A stretch of DNA of 15,852 bases, taken from positions 1-15,852 of the forward strand of contig JAICIW010000013.1 of NCBI GenBank assembly GCA_025928735.1, in the 5' to 3' direction. The stretch is from Rhodanobacteraceae bacterium (GTDB lineage: Bacteria; Pseudomonadota; Gammaproteobacteria; Xanthomonadales; Rhodanobacteraceae). The notes beneath the pieces were generated by a model that worked only from the letters and a program-made list of their open reading frames with translations, had not been told where the DNA came from and searched no databases. Position 1 is the first letter of the stretch. Every line of letters begins with the position of its first letter. Below, piece by piece: positions 1 through 9,337 of the stretch. Both the position numbers and the translations under genes were made by a program.

Positions 1-1374
1 AAGCTGCGCGGCGCCTACAACCGCATGGTGCGGCTGGATGCAGCGCAGCGCGCGCGCGGCGTGATCGCGGCATCCGCCGGGAACCACGCCCAAGGCGTGG
101 CGCTGGCCGCAGCCAAGCTCGACATTCGCGCGGTGATCGTGATGCCGGTCACCGCGCCCGAAGTGAAGGTCGACGCCGTGCACCGCTTGGGTGGCGCGTT
201 TGTCGACGTGGTACTCACCGGCGACTCGTACAGCGATGCCCAAGCCGCCGCGACGCGCATTCAGGCCGAGCACGGCTTCACGTTCGTCCACCCGTTCGAT
301 GATCTCGACGTGATCGCCGGCCAGGCCACGACCGGACTGGAACTGTTGCGCCAGTGCCCGCAAAACTTGCGCGCGGTCTTCGTGCCCGTCGGTGGAGGCG
401 GATTGCTCGCCGGCGTCGCCGCATGCTTCAAGGCCGAGCGTCCGGATGTGAAAGTCATTGGCGTGCAGGCGGCCGATTCGGATGCGATGGCGCGCTCGCT
501 GGAAAGTGGCTGCCGCGTGACGCTCGCTGAGGTCGGTCTGTTTTCCGACGGCACCGCGGTGAAGCGCGCCGGCGAACTCACCTTCGATCTGTGCCATCGC
601 CACGTCGATGCGATGCTGCGCGTGGACACCGACGCGGCATGCGCGGCGATCCGCGACATTTACCGGGAAACCCGCAGCGTGCCCGAACCCGCGGGTGCGC
701 TCGCCCTGGCTGGATTGAAGCAATATGCGCAGGAGCAAGCCGCGATCGATGGCGCACTGATTGCCATCGTCTCCGGTGCCAACATGAACTTCGATCGCCT
801 GCGCTTCGTGGCCGAACGCGCCGAAGTCGGCGAGCAGCGCGAGGCGGTGTTCGCGGTGACGATTCCCGAGCAACGCGGCAGCTTCCGTCGCTTCTGCGCC
901 GCGCTCGGCCGGCACGACCTCACCGAGTTCAACTACCGCGTCGGCGACTCGCGCCGCGCGCACATTTTCGTGGGCGTGCGGATCGCCCGCCGCGACGAGC
1001 GCGAGGCATTGGCCGCGAAATTTCGCGCGTGCGATTTTTCCGTCCTGGATCTGACCGACGACGAATTGGCCAAGCAGCATCTGCGTCACATGGTCGGCGG
1101 CCGTTCAAGCTTGGCCCGCGACGAACAGCTTTACCGATTCGAATTTCCCGAGCGGCCCGGTGCCCTGACGCACTTCCTCGGCCACATGCACCCGGACTGG
1201 AACATCAGCCTGTTCCACTACCGCAACCAGGGCGCCGACCACGGCCGCATCCTGGTGGGCATCCAGGTGCGCGAGGACGAGCAATTGGCGCTGCGGCGAT
1301 TCCTCGACGGGTTGGGCTATCCGCACTGCGACGAAAGCGATAATCCGGCTTACAAGCTATTGCTTTGCGCGTGA
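1..1374 (+). CDS. ilvA: Threonine ammonia-lyase, biosynthetic (5'-truncated)
   Basis: Cytoplasmic PLP enzyme that deaminates L-threonine to 2-oxobutanoate, the first committed step of isoleucine synthesis. The frame is open from base 1 (457 codons, then TGA), so the start lies upstream of the window. The first codon is the lysine of the family motif FKLRGAYN, expected to form the Schiff base with PLP. SAGNHAQG (about residues 25-32 of the visible part) and the glycine-rich GGGGLLAG loop (about 131-138) bind substrate and PLP phosphate. Two ACT-like regulatory domains follow, one starting near visible residue 281 (VFAVTIPEQRGSF) and one near 377 (YRFEFPERPGALTHF). Two such domains are typical of the isoleucine-inhibited biosynthetic form rather than the short catabolic TdcB form. 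Its stop is 6 bp from the end of the convergent gntR-type gene. Confidence 0.95.
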   Translation, partial: KLRGAYNRMVRLDAAQRARGVIAASAGNHAQGVALAAAKLDIRAVIVMPVTAPEVKVDAVHRLGGAFVDVVLTGDSYSDAQAAATRIQAEHGFTFVHPFDDLDVIAGQATTGLELLRQCPQNLRAVFVPVGGGGLLAGVAACFKAERPDVKVIGVQAADSDAMARSLESGCRVTLAEVGLFSDGTAVKRAGELTFDLCHRHVDAMLRVDTDAACAAIRDIYRETRSVPEPAGALALAGLKQYAQEQAAIDGALIAIVSGANMNFDRLRFVAERAEVGEQREAVFAVTIPEQRGSFRRFCAALGRHDLTEFNYRVGDSRRAHIFVGVRIARRDEREALAAKFRACDFSVLDLTDDELAKQHLRHMVGGRSSLARDEQLYRFEFPERPGALTHFLGHMHPDWNISLFHYRNQGADHGRILVGIQVREDEQLALRRFLDGLGYPHCDESDNPAYKLLLCA

Positions 1375-1381
1375 GCAAGCT
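1355..1381. terminator. Small hairpin between convergent ilvA and gntR-type gene
   Basis: AGC-TA-TTGCT at 1355-1364 can pair with AGCAAGCT at 1374-1381. This gives an 8-bp stem with a 2-nt bulge and a 9-nt loop that straddles the ilvA stop codon. It lies exactly between two convergent genes and could act on both strands. No T-tract follows on either side, so a canonical intrinsic terminator is not proven. Confidence 0.3.
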
Positions 1382-2133
1382 CAATCCGCGTGCAGCTCGG
1401 CAACGAAATCGTAGACGTCGCCGCGATACCACGAACTGGTGAATTCCACCACCCGACCATCGTCGAGAAACGATCGCCGTTCCACGTTGAGGCCGGCGCT
1501 GCCGGGCCGCACGTGCAGCAGGCGCGCATGGCGGGCGGAGAGTGGCACCGCGCGCAAGCGCTGCAACGCACGGCGCGGGCGGCAGCCGCGGGTTTCCAGT
1601 GCCTCGTAAAGCGAATCGCGCACCAGCAGCGGATCGGGCAGCACATCGGCCGGCACCACGCTGCGCTCGATCGCGATCGGCTCGTCGCCGGCGTAGCGCA
1701 CGCGATGCAGGCGGACTACCTGGGCGCCGGGCGAAAGGTTCATCGCCATCGATTCCTCCGGCGTCACCTCGCCCACGTCGCGCTCGAAGAATTCCGAGCG
1801 CGCGTCAAGTCCGCGCGCGCGCAGGTCTTCGGTGAAGCTGGTCAGGCGCGACATCGGTTTGACGATGCGTTCGGCCACGAAGGTGCCGGCGCCGTGGCGC
1901 TGGATCAGCGCGCCGTCCTCGACCAGGCCCGCGATGGCCTTGCGCACGGTGACGCGCGACAGGCCCAGGCTTTGCGCAAGATCACGTTCGCTGGGCAACG
2001 CATGGCCGGGTTCGATGGTGCGCCGTTCGATCACGTTGCGGATCGCGCTGCGCAGCCGCAAATAGGCCAGCGGCTGGTGTACGGAACGATCGCGTCCGAG
2101 GCGGCGGTATTCGGCGACGAGGGCGCTTTGCAT
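1381..2133 (-). CDS. GntR/HutC-family transcriptional regulator with UTRA domain
   Basis: A 250-residue one-component regulator. The N-terminal winged helix-turn-helix covers about residues 21-88, with the classic GntR core LPSERDLAQSLGLSRVTVRK near 46-65. The C-terminal UTRA effector domain (about 105-245) in this family usually senses small molecules, often sugar phosphates or histidine-related compounds. The ATG at 2133 is chosen because it gives the usual 240-250-residue length and sits about 7 bp after a good -10 element; an in-frame ATG at 2145 is the alternative. No Shine-Dalgarno sequence precedes either. The gene is divergent from zwf-edd-eda and shares a 170-bp region carrying TGGTAT repeats, so it probably represses or controls that operon and itself. 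The inducer cannot be read from the sequence. The specific name is unknown; NagR-like and HutC-like proteins belong to the same family. Confidence 0.88.
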   Translation of the reverse strand: MQSALVAEYRRLGRDRSVHQPLAYLRLRSAIRNVIERRTIEPGHALPSERDLAQSLGLSRVTVRKAIAGLVEDGALIQRHGAGTFVAERIVKPMSRLTSFTEDLRARGLDARSEFFERDVGEVTPEESMAMNLSPGAQVVRLHRVRYAGDEPIAIERSVVPADVLPDPLLVRDSLYEALETRGCRPRRALQRLRAVPLSARHARLLHVRPGSAGLNVERRSFLDDGRVVEFTSSWYRGDVYDFVAELHAD

Positions 2134-2140
2134 GGCGCGA

Positions 2141-2169
2141 ACCATACCAATGGCGCACCAGCGGGACAA
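2141..2169 (-). promoter_or_regulatory. Predicted gntR-type promoter with extended -10
   Basis: On the minus strand TTGTCC (4/6 match to the -35 consensus) is followed after exactly 17 bp by TATGGT (4/6 match to the -10 consensus, at 2146-2141). A TG one base upstream makes it an extended -10 (TGGTATGGT). The predicted start point, 7-8 bp downstream, falls at about 2133-2134, on or just before the ATG at 2133. The mRNA may therefore be leaderless. The -10 contains one TGGTAT half-site, which would allow autoregulation. Confidence 0.4.
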
Positions 2170-2216
2170 TCCCGTGAGCCAGCCCGATTCTCGGCCTACA
2201 GGTCCTTGCACGGGAC

Positions 2217-2250
2217 TGGTATGGTGTGGTATCTAACTGGTATTATAACC
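2217..2250 (+). promoter_or_regulatory. zwf-edd-eda promoter with tandem TGGTAT operator half-sites
   Basis: Three direct copies of TGGTAT start at 2217, 2227 and 2238, spaced 10 and 11 bp, about one helical turn. The third forms an extended -10, TGGTATTAT (TATTAT at 2241-2246, 5/6 match), which predicts a start near 2253. It also lies in an imperfect palindrome, GGTATTATAACC at 2239-2250. No strong -35 stands at the right distance; TTGCAC at 2206 could serve an alternative -10 at 2230. A fourth copy, inverted, sits at 2144-2149 in the -10 of the divergent regulator gene. GntR/HutC operators commonly use GGT...ACC half-sites, so this array is the likely target of the neighbouring regulator. 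That assignment is inference. Confidence 0.5.
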
Positions 2251-2303
2251 GTCGATTTCCGGATGGCCGCCGCCATGCTTTCCTGTCGCGTTCGAGGTGC
2301 CCC

Positions 2304-3776
<1,473 letters not shown>

Positions 3777-3803
3777 ACCGGAACCCATTCGAGGCACATC
3801 GAC

Positions 3804-5648
3804 ATGTCACTGCATCCCGTCATCGCCGAGGTCACGGCACGCATCGTTGAACGCAGCCGCGCCACGCGCGACGCGTATCTCGCACGCATCGATGCCGCGC
3901 GCGGCGAAGGGGTGCATCGCCGCCAGCTTTCCTGCGGCAACCTCGCGCACGGTTTCGCGGCCTGCAGCGTGAATGACAAGGCGGCGCTGCGTGGCGCGGT
4001 GACGCCGAACATCGGAATGGTCACCGCCTACAACGACATGCTCTCGGCGCACCAGCCGTACGAGCCTTATCCGGAATTGATCCGCCGTAGCGCGCGCAAG
4101 CTCGGCGCCACCGCGCAGGTCGCCGGCGGCGTGCCCGCAATGTGCGACGGCATCACGCAAGGCCGCGCCGGCATGGAACTGTCGCTGTTCTCGCGCGAAG
4201 TGATCGCGATGGCGGCCGCGGTCGCGCTGTCGCACGACATGTTCGACGCGGCATTGATGCTCGGCATCTGCGACAAGATCGTGCCGGGGCTTTTGATCGG
4301 CGCGTTGAGCTTCGGCCACATCCCGACGATCTTCGTGCCCGCGGGCCCGATGCCCAGCGGCATTCCCAACGATGAAAAATCGGCGGTGCGCCAGCGTTAC
4401 GCCGAGGGCAAGGCCAGCCGCGAGGAATTGATGGATGCGGAGGCCGCGTCCTACCACGCGCCCGGTACCTGCACATTCTACGGCACCGCCAACTCCAACC
4501 AGATGCTGATGGAGATCATGGGCCTGCACTTGCCGGGCGCCAGCTTCATCAATCCCAACACGCCGCTGCGCGAAGCGCTGACCGTCGCAGCGGTGCGGCG
4601 CGCGACGGAGATCACCGCGCTGGGCAACGACTACACGCCGGTCGGTCAACTGGTGGACGAACGCACCGTCGTCAACGGCGTGGTGGGTTTGAACGCCACC
4701 GGTGGGTCCACCAATCATCTTTTGCACCTGATCGCGGTTGCCGCCGCCGCGGGCATCGTGCTGACGCTGGAGGATTTCGATGCGATTTCCGGCGTGGTGC
4801 CGCTGATGGCGCGCGTGTATCCGAACGGCCGCGCCGACGTGAACCATTTCCACCGCGCCGGCGGCATGCCGTTCCTGATCGGATCCTTGCTCGATGCGGG
4901 CCTGCTGCACGGCGAAGCGCGCACGGTATGGGGCGAAGGACTGGATGCCTACCGCCGCACCCCGGCGCTGGATGCAACCGGCGCGCTGGTCTGGCACGAG
5001 GTCACCGGCAGCGGCGACCCCGACGTGTTGCGTTCCGCCACGGAACCCTTCCGCGCTGATGGCGGCCTGCGCGTCTTGCAGGGCAACCTCGGTCGCGCGG
5101 TGATCAAGGTTTCCTCAGTGCCCGGCGACCGTCTGGTCATCGAAGCACCAGCGGTGGTCTTTCATGACCAGGACGACGTGAAGCGGGCGTTCGATCGTGG
5201 CGAGCTGGAACGCGATTTCGTGGCGGTGGTGCGCTTTCAGGGTCCGAAGGCGATCGGCATGCCGGAACTCCACAAGCTCACGCCGACACTCGCCGTGCTG
5301 CAGGCACGCGGGCATCGCGTGGCACTGGTCACGGACGGACGCATGTCCGGGGCGTCCGGCAAGGTGCCGGCGGCCATCCATGTCACGCCCGAAGCGATCG
5401 ACGCCGGCCCGCTGGGCAAATTGCGCGACGGTGACGTGATCCGACTCGACGCGATCGCCGGTACGCTGGAAGCCAAGGTGGACGCAGCGGAATGGGATGC
5501 GCGCACGCAAACGCACGCCGAGCTTTCCGCGCACCACGTCGGCATGGGCCGCGAACTGTTCGCGAACCTGCGCAACGCGGTCGGTTCGGCCGATGCCGGG
5601 GCGACCATCTTCGGCAAGCACGACCGTCATCATGCGGCTGATGCGTGA
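3804..5648 (+). CDS. edd: 6-phosphogluconate dehydratase
   Basis: Dehydrates 6-phosphogluconate to 2-keto-3-deoxy-6-phosphogluconate (KDPG), the defining step of the Entner-Doudoroff pathway. The 614-residue length fits Edd (E. coli about 603). It belongs to the IlvD/Edd [4Fe-4S] family. Likely cluster cysteines are Cys114 in CDGITQG, Cys156 in the CDKIVPG signature, and Cys223 in GTCTFYGTANSN. TGGSTNH lies at 299-305 and the second family signature, VTDGRMSGASGK, begins at about 509. Edd is favoured over dihydroxy-acid dehydratase (IlvD) by its length, the N-terminal region that IlvD lacks, and its place between zwf and eda. The ATG at 3804 has GAGG 9 nt upstream. eda follows after 24 bp, consistent with one transcript. 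Confidence 0.96.
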   Translation: MSLHPVIAEVTARIVERSRATRDAYLARIDAARGEGVHRRQLSCGNLAHGFAACSVNDKAALRGAVTPNIGMVTAYNDMLSAHQPYEPYPELIRRSARKLGATAQVAGGVPAMCDGITQGRAGMELSLFSREVIAMAAAVALSHDMFDAALMLGICDKIVPGLLIGALSFGHIPTIFVPAGPMPSGIPNDEKSAVRQRYAEGKASREELMDAEAASYHAPGTCTFYGTANSNQMLMEIMGLHLPGASFINPNTPLREALTVAAVRRATEITALGNDYTPVGQLVDERTVVNGVVGLNATGGSTNHLLHLIAVAAAAGIVLTLEDFDAISGVVPLMARVYPNGRADVNHFHRAGGMPFLIGSLLDAGLLHGEARTVWGEGLDAYRRTPALDATGALVWHEVTGSGDPDVLRSATEPFRADGGLRVLQGNLGRAVIKVSSVPGDRLVIEAPAVVFHDQDDVKRAFDRGELERDFVAVVRFQGPKAIGMPELHKLTPTLAVLQARGHRVALVTDGRMSGASGKVPAAIHVTPEAIDAGPLGKLRDGDVIRLDAIAGTLEAKVDAAEWDARTQTHAELSAHHVGMGRELFANLRNAVGSADAGATIFGKHDRHHAADA

Positions 5649-5672
5649 CCGATCCTTGCACGAGCTTTCGCC

Positions 5673-6323
5673 ATGACTTTGCAGGAAACCAGGCAACAAC
5701 GAATCGCGGAAATCCTCGCGCTCGCGCCGGTGGTGCCGGTGGTGGTTGTGGACGACGCGGCGCATGCCGTGCCGATGGCGAAAGCTCTGGTGGCCGGCGG
5801 CATCCGCGCCATTGAAGTCACGCTGCGCACGCCCGCCGCGCTGGACGCCATCCGCGCGATCGCCGCCGAAGTGGAAGGCGCGGTCGTCGGCGTCGGCACA
5901 GTGCTCGACGGCACGCAACTCGAAGCCGCGCGCAAGGCCGGCGCATGCTTTGCGGTTTCGCCTGGCGCTTCGCCGAAACTGCTGGACGCCGCGGACGACG
6001 ATGAGCTGCCACTGCTGCCGGGGGTCGCCACCGCGAGCGAGGCCATGACGCTGCTGGAACGCGGCTTTCGTCATTTGAAGTTCTTCCCCGCGGTACCTGC
6101 GGGCGGCGCCAGACTGCTCGCCGCATGGGCCAGCCCATTGCCGCACATCCGGTTCTGTCCCACCGGCAGCATCAGCCTCGCCAACGCACCGGAATTTCTC
6201 GCGCTGCCGAACGTCGCCTGCGTGGGCGGCTCGTGGCTCGCGCCGAAAGACAAACTTGTGGCGGGCGACTGGGCCGGCATCGAACGCCTCGCGCGCGAGG
6301 CCGCGGCGCTGCGCGCCGGCTGA
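5673..6323 (+). CDS. eda: KDPG/KHG aldolase
   Basis: Class I aldolase that cleaves KDPG to pyruvate and glyceraldehyde-3-phosphate, closing the Entner-Doudoroff pathway begun by the two upstream genes. Its 216 residues match the small trimeric family. The Schiff-base lysine is Lys136 in HLKFFPA and the general acid-base glutamate is Glu48 in IEVTLRTP. LLPGVATASEA and the C-terminal phosphate-binding stretch CPTGSIS are also present. The Shine-Dalgarno sequence before the ATG at 5673 is weak (GAG only), so translation may rely partly on coupling to edd. It is the last gene of the operon and ends 7 bp from the convergent PLP-enzyme gene. Confidence 0.96.
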   Translation: MTLQETRQQRIAEILALAPVVPVVVVDDAAHAVPMAKALVAGGIRAIEVTLRTPAALDAIRAIAAEVEGAVVGVGTVLDGTQLEAARKAGACFAVSPGASPKLLDAADDDELPLLPGVATASEAMTLLERGFRHLKFFPAVPAGGARLLAAWASPLPHIRFCPTGSISLANAPEFLALPNVACVGGSWLAPKDKLVAGDWAGIERLAREAAALRAG

Positions 6324-6330
6324 ATCCGGC
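6315..6330. terminator. Short hairpin between convergent eda and PLP-enzyme gene
   Basis: GCCGG (6315-6319) and CCGGC (6326-6330) form a 5-bp perfect inverted repeat with a 6-nt loop that contains the eda stop codon. It is placed where two convergent transcripts must end, but it is short and has no T-tract. A terminator role is a guess from position. Confidence 0.22.
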
Positions 6331-7290
6331 TTACGCCGCGCGCAGGTCCACGGCATCCAGGTCGACGTTGCCGCCCGTGAGCACCAGGCCGACGCGCTTG
6401 TCGCGAAAGCGTTCGCGGTGTTTCATCAGCGCTGCCAGCACGAGCGCGGATGAAGGTTCGACGGTCTGTTTCAGCTCGGCCCAGATGCTTCGCATCGCGG
6501 CACGTGTTTCGCCGTCGGTCGCGGTGACCACTTCGACACCATGCTCGCGCAACAACGCGAAATTCGGCGCACCGATCGTGGCGCGCAGGCCATCGCAAAT
6601 CGTGTCGGGTACCACGTCGGTGACCCGCTCGCCGCGCTGCAGCGACTGGAATGCGTCATCGGCGCCCGCCGGTTCCGCACCCATCAATTCGATACCCGGC
6701 GCCAGCGCGCGCAGAGCGATCGCGCAGCCGGAAATCAGCCCGCCGCCGCCGACCGGCGTGATCACCGCATCAAGATCCGGCGCCTGCTGCAGCAACTCAA
6801 GAATGATCGTGCCCTGGCCCGCGATCACGCGCGCATCGGCGTAGGGGTGCACCAGCGTCGCGCCGGTTTCGCGCTGCACCTCGGCACAGGTTTCCTCGCG
6901 CGCCGCAATGGTCGGCGCGCAGCGGTGCAGGATGCCGCCCGCGCGTTCGATATTGGCGAGTTTGGCCGCGACCGCACCTTCCGGCACCACGATGTGCGCC
7001 GGAATCCCGCGCGTTGCCGCCGCCAATGCCAGCGCCGCACCGTGATTGCCGGACGAATGCGTCACCACACCACGCCGTGCTTCGTCCTCCGACAACGACC
7101 ACACCGCATTGCAGGCACCGCGAAACTTGAACGCGCCGCCGCGCTGCAGGTGCTCACACTTGAAATGCAGCGATGCGCCGGCCGATGCGTTGAGCACGTC
7201 GTTGCGAAGCACGGGCGTCACCGTTGCGTACGCGGCAATCCGCGCCGCGGCCGCGCGGACATCGGCAAGCGTCGGGGGAACAAATGCCAT
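6331..7290 (-). CDS. Serine racemase / threonine dehydratase-like PLP enzyme
   Basis: A 319-residue fold-type II PLP enzyme with no ACT domain, hence not a second IlvA. Lys55 in GAFKFRGA is the expected PLP lysine, and PVGGGGLISG (179-188) binds the PLP phosphate. Residues that matter in eukaryotic serine racemase are present: HSSGNHG (78-84), where Ser80 aligns with the re-face catalytic serine, and AEPAGADD (205-212), where Glu206 and Asp212 match the divalent-metal ligands. This favours the serine racemase/dehydratase group; threo-3-hydroxyaspartate ammonia-lyase and catabolic threonine dehydratase share these features. Substrate cannot be settled from sequence. The ATG has AAGG about 8 nt upstream and lies 9 bp after the glmS stop, so it is probably co-transcribed with glmS. 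Confidence 0.85.
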   Translation of the reverse strand: MAFVPPTLADVRAAAARIAAYATVTPVLRNDVLNASAGASLHFKCEHLQRGGAFKFRGACNAVWSLSEDEARRGVVTHSSGNHGAALALAAATRGIPAHIVVPEGAVAAKLANIERAGGILHRCAPTIAAREETCAEVQRETGATLVHPYADARVIAGQGTIILELLQQAPDLDAVITPVGGGGLISGCAIALRALAPGIELMGAEPAGADDAFQSLQRGERVTDVVPDTICDGLRATIGAPNFALLREHGVEVVTATDGETRAAMRSIWAELKQTVEPSSALVLAALMKHRERFRDKRVGLVLTGGNVDLDAVDLRAA

Positions 7291-7299
7291 TGGCGTGCC

Positions 7300-9132
7300 T
7301 TATTCCACCGTCACGGACTTGGCGAGATTGCGCGGTTGGTCCACGTCCGTGCCGCGCAGCACGGCGACGTGGTAGGCCAGCAACTGCAGCGGTACCGTGA
7401 ACACGGCCGGCGCGATGAAGTTGCCGCCCGCATCCACTTTCATGAGCTGGCCACGGTTGCCGTTCAACGACAAGTCGACTTCATCATCGGCGAACACATA
7501 CAACTGGCCGCCGCGCGCGCGCACCTCTTCAAGGTTGGATTTCAGCTTTTCGAGAAGCTGGTTGTTGGGCGCCACCGCGATCACCGGCATGTCTTCGTCC
7601 ACCAGCGCCAGCGGGCCGTGCTTCAGTTCGCCCGCGGGATAGGCTTCGGCATGGATGTAGGAAATCTCCTTCAGCTTCAGCGCGCCTTCCATGGCCACCG
7701 GATATTGCGCACCACGCCCGAGGAACAGGGCGTGGTGTTTGTCGACGAATGCCTCGGCCAGTGTCGCGATCGCAGGCGCAAGTTTCAATGCTTCTTCGAG
7801 CCGACGCGGCAGGCTGGCGAGCTCGCCGACCAATTGCGATAGCTTGGTCGCGTCGGTGCCGCGCAGCCGCGCGAGTTCCAGCACCAGCAGCGCCAGCGCA
7901 CTCAGTTGCGTGGTGAACGCCTTGGTGGACGCGACGCCGATTTCGGGACCGGCACGCGTCATCAACGTGAGGTCGGATTCGCGCACCAGACTCGATTCCG
8001 GCACGTTGCAGACCGCGAACGAACCGAGGTAACCGCGCTCCCGCCCCTCGCGCAATGCGGCGAGCGTGTCGGCGGTCTCGCCCGATTGCGAAATCGCGAG
8101 GAACAAGGTGTCGGGCATCACCACCACGTTGCGGTAGCGGTATTCGCTGGCGACCTCCACGCTGCACGGAATGCCGGCGATGCCCTCCAGCCAGTAACGC
8201 GCGACCATGCCGGCGTGGTAGCTGGTGCCGCAGGCGACGATGTGCACGTGGCGCACGCGCTCCAGCAGTTCGTCCGCGTCGACGCCGAAAATGTTCGGCA
8301 GGACGTGGCCATCGGCAATGCGGCCCTCCAGCGTGTTGGCGACCGCGCCAGGCTGCTCGAAGATTTCCTTCAGCATGTAATGGCGGAACTGGCCACGCTC
8401 GACCGCGTCCATCGACAGGTCGCTTTCGCGCACCTTGCGGGTCGCCTGACTGCCGTCGGCGGCCTGGATCGCGAGCGAATCCGGGGTGATCTCCACCACG
8501 TCGCCTTCTTCCAGGTACACGATGCGGTTGGTGACCTGGATCAGCGCCTGCACGTCGGAGCCGAGGAAGTGTTCGCCGATGCCGACGCCCACGCACAACG
8601 GGCTGCCGCGGCGCGCACCGACCACGTGGCCGGGATGGTCGCGGTGCAGCACCGCGATCGCATAGGCGCCCCGCAGGCGACGGGTGGCGTCGCTGACGGC
8701 GTCGCGCAGCGATTTGCCCTCGGCGACAAGTCTGTGTACGAGGTGCGCGATGACTTCGGTATCGGTGTCGGAAGTGAATTCGTAGCCAGCAGCCTTCAGC
8801 TCGGTCCGCAGCTCCGCATGGTTCTCGATGATGCCGTTGTGCACCACCGCGACCGTGTCGCGCGACACGTGCGGATGCGCGTTGGCTTCGTTGGGTGCGC
8901 CGTGGGTGGCCCAGCGGGTGTGCGCGATGCCGGTCCGCCCGTGCAGGGGCGATCCACGCAGCAGGGTATCCAGTTCGGCAACCTTGCCGGGCGCCCGCAA
9001 CCGCGAAAGCTGGCCTTCGTCCAGCACTGCCAGCCCCGCCGAGTCATAGCCGCGATATTCGAGGGCATGCAGGCCCGCCAGCAGGATGGGCACCACATCG
9101 CGCTGGGTGCAGGCGGCGACGATTCCGCACAT
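7300..9132 (-). CDS. glmS: Glutamine--fructose-6-phosphate aminotransferase (isomerizing)
   Basis: Makes glucosamine-6-phosphate from fructose-6-phosphate and glutamine, the entry step to UDP-GlcNAc for peptidoglycan and LPS. The start at 9132 is fixed by biochemistry: Met-Cys-Gly-Ile-Val places the catalytic nucleophile Cys2 at the mature N-terminus. Longer in-frame starts would bury it. The product is then 610 residues, normal for GlmS. The N-terminal class II glutaminase domain shows HTRWATHG (71-78), NEANAHPH (81-88) and VVHNGIIENH (96-105). Two SIS sugar-isomerase domains follow, with VACGTSYHAG and AISQSGETADT in the first. The C-terminus LAKSVTVE is typical. GAG a few bases upstream is the only Shine-Dalgarno match. 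No GlmZ-like RNA is recognisable here. Confidence 0.97.
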   Translation of the reverse strand: MCGIVAACTQRDVVPILLAGLHALEYRGYDSAGLAVLDEGQLSRLRAPGKVAELDTLLRGSPLHGRTGIAHTRWATHGAPNEANAHPHVSRDTVAVVHNGIIENHAELRTELKAAGYEFTSDTDTEVIAHLVHRLVAEGKSLRDAVSDATRRLRGAYAIAVLHRDHPGHVVGARRGSPLCVGVGIGEHFLGSDVQALIQVTNRIVYLEEGDVVEITPDSLAIQAADGSQATRKVRESDLSMDAVERGQFRHYMLKEIFEQPGAVANTLEGRIADGHVLPNIFGVDADELLERVRHVHIVACGTSYHAGMVARYWLEGIAGIPCSVEVASEYRYRNVVVMPDTLFLAISQSGETADTLAALREGRERGYLGSFAVCNVPESSLVRESDLTLMTRAGPEIGVASTKAFTTQLSALALLVLELARLRGTDATKLSQLVGELASLPRRLEEALKLAPAIATLAEAFVDKHHALFLGRGAQYPVAMEGALKLKEISYIHAEAYPAGELKHGPLALVDEDMPVIAVAPNNQLLEKLKSNLEEVRARGGQLYVFADDEVDLSLNGNRGQLMKVDAGGNFIAPAVFTVPLQLLAYHVAVLRGTDVDQPRNLAKSVTVE

Positions 9133-9248
9133 GGGCTCGGAGTCCGGAGTCAAAAACGCAACGATACAGGGATTTTGCCGGCGGAATCCGGGGGCTTCCA
9201 CCCGCCCCGGCACGTTTCATGCAGGGAGTTCCCGGCTTGGCTGAAACT

Positions 9249-9277
9249 TTGAACAGGGTCTCATTCCGTAGTATAAA
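9249..9277 (+). promoter_or_regulatory. Predicted sigma70 promoter of the sugar transferase gene
   Basis: TTGAAC (9249-9254, 4/6) is followed by a 17-bp spacer and TATAAA (9272-9277, 5/6). This is the best-spaced promoter in the window. The predicted start near 9284 gives a leader of about 54 nt. The leader contains a small imperfect stem (ACCGATC / GGTCGGT with a 5-nt loop, about 9291-9309) and then AGGA at 9321 and GGGGG at 9326 ahead of the ATG. Confidence 0.5.
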
Positions 9278-9337
9278 AGCCGTCCGCTTACCGATCGGAG
9301 CGGTCGGTGCAGAGGCCCAAAGGACGGGGGTAGCGAC

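Noticed and set aside
2226..2303. Longer N-terminus for zwf from the ATG at 2226
   Set aside because: It would translate the promoter/operator region and add 26 unconserved residues. The GTG at 2304 has a good ribosome site and gives the normal length.
6331..7290. Second copy of ilvA
   Set aside because: The protein lacks the ACT-like regulatory domains and carries serine-racemase-like residues, so it is a distant family member and not an ilvA duplicate.
9133..9213. Longer N-terminus for glmS
   Set aside because: GlmS needs the catalytic cysteine directly after the initiator methionine, which fixes the start at 9132.
9133..9337. glmS promoter (TATCGT at 9166-9161, minus strand) and a GlmZ-like regulatory RNA
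   Set aside because: No -35 at a usable distance and no RNA resembling GlmZ could be recognised, so neither was listed as a feature.
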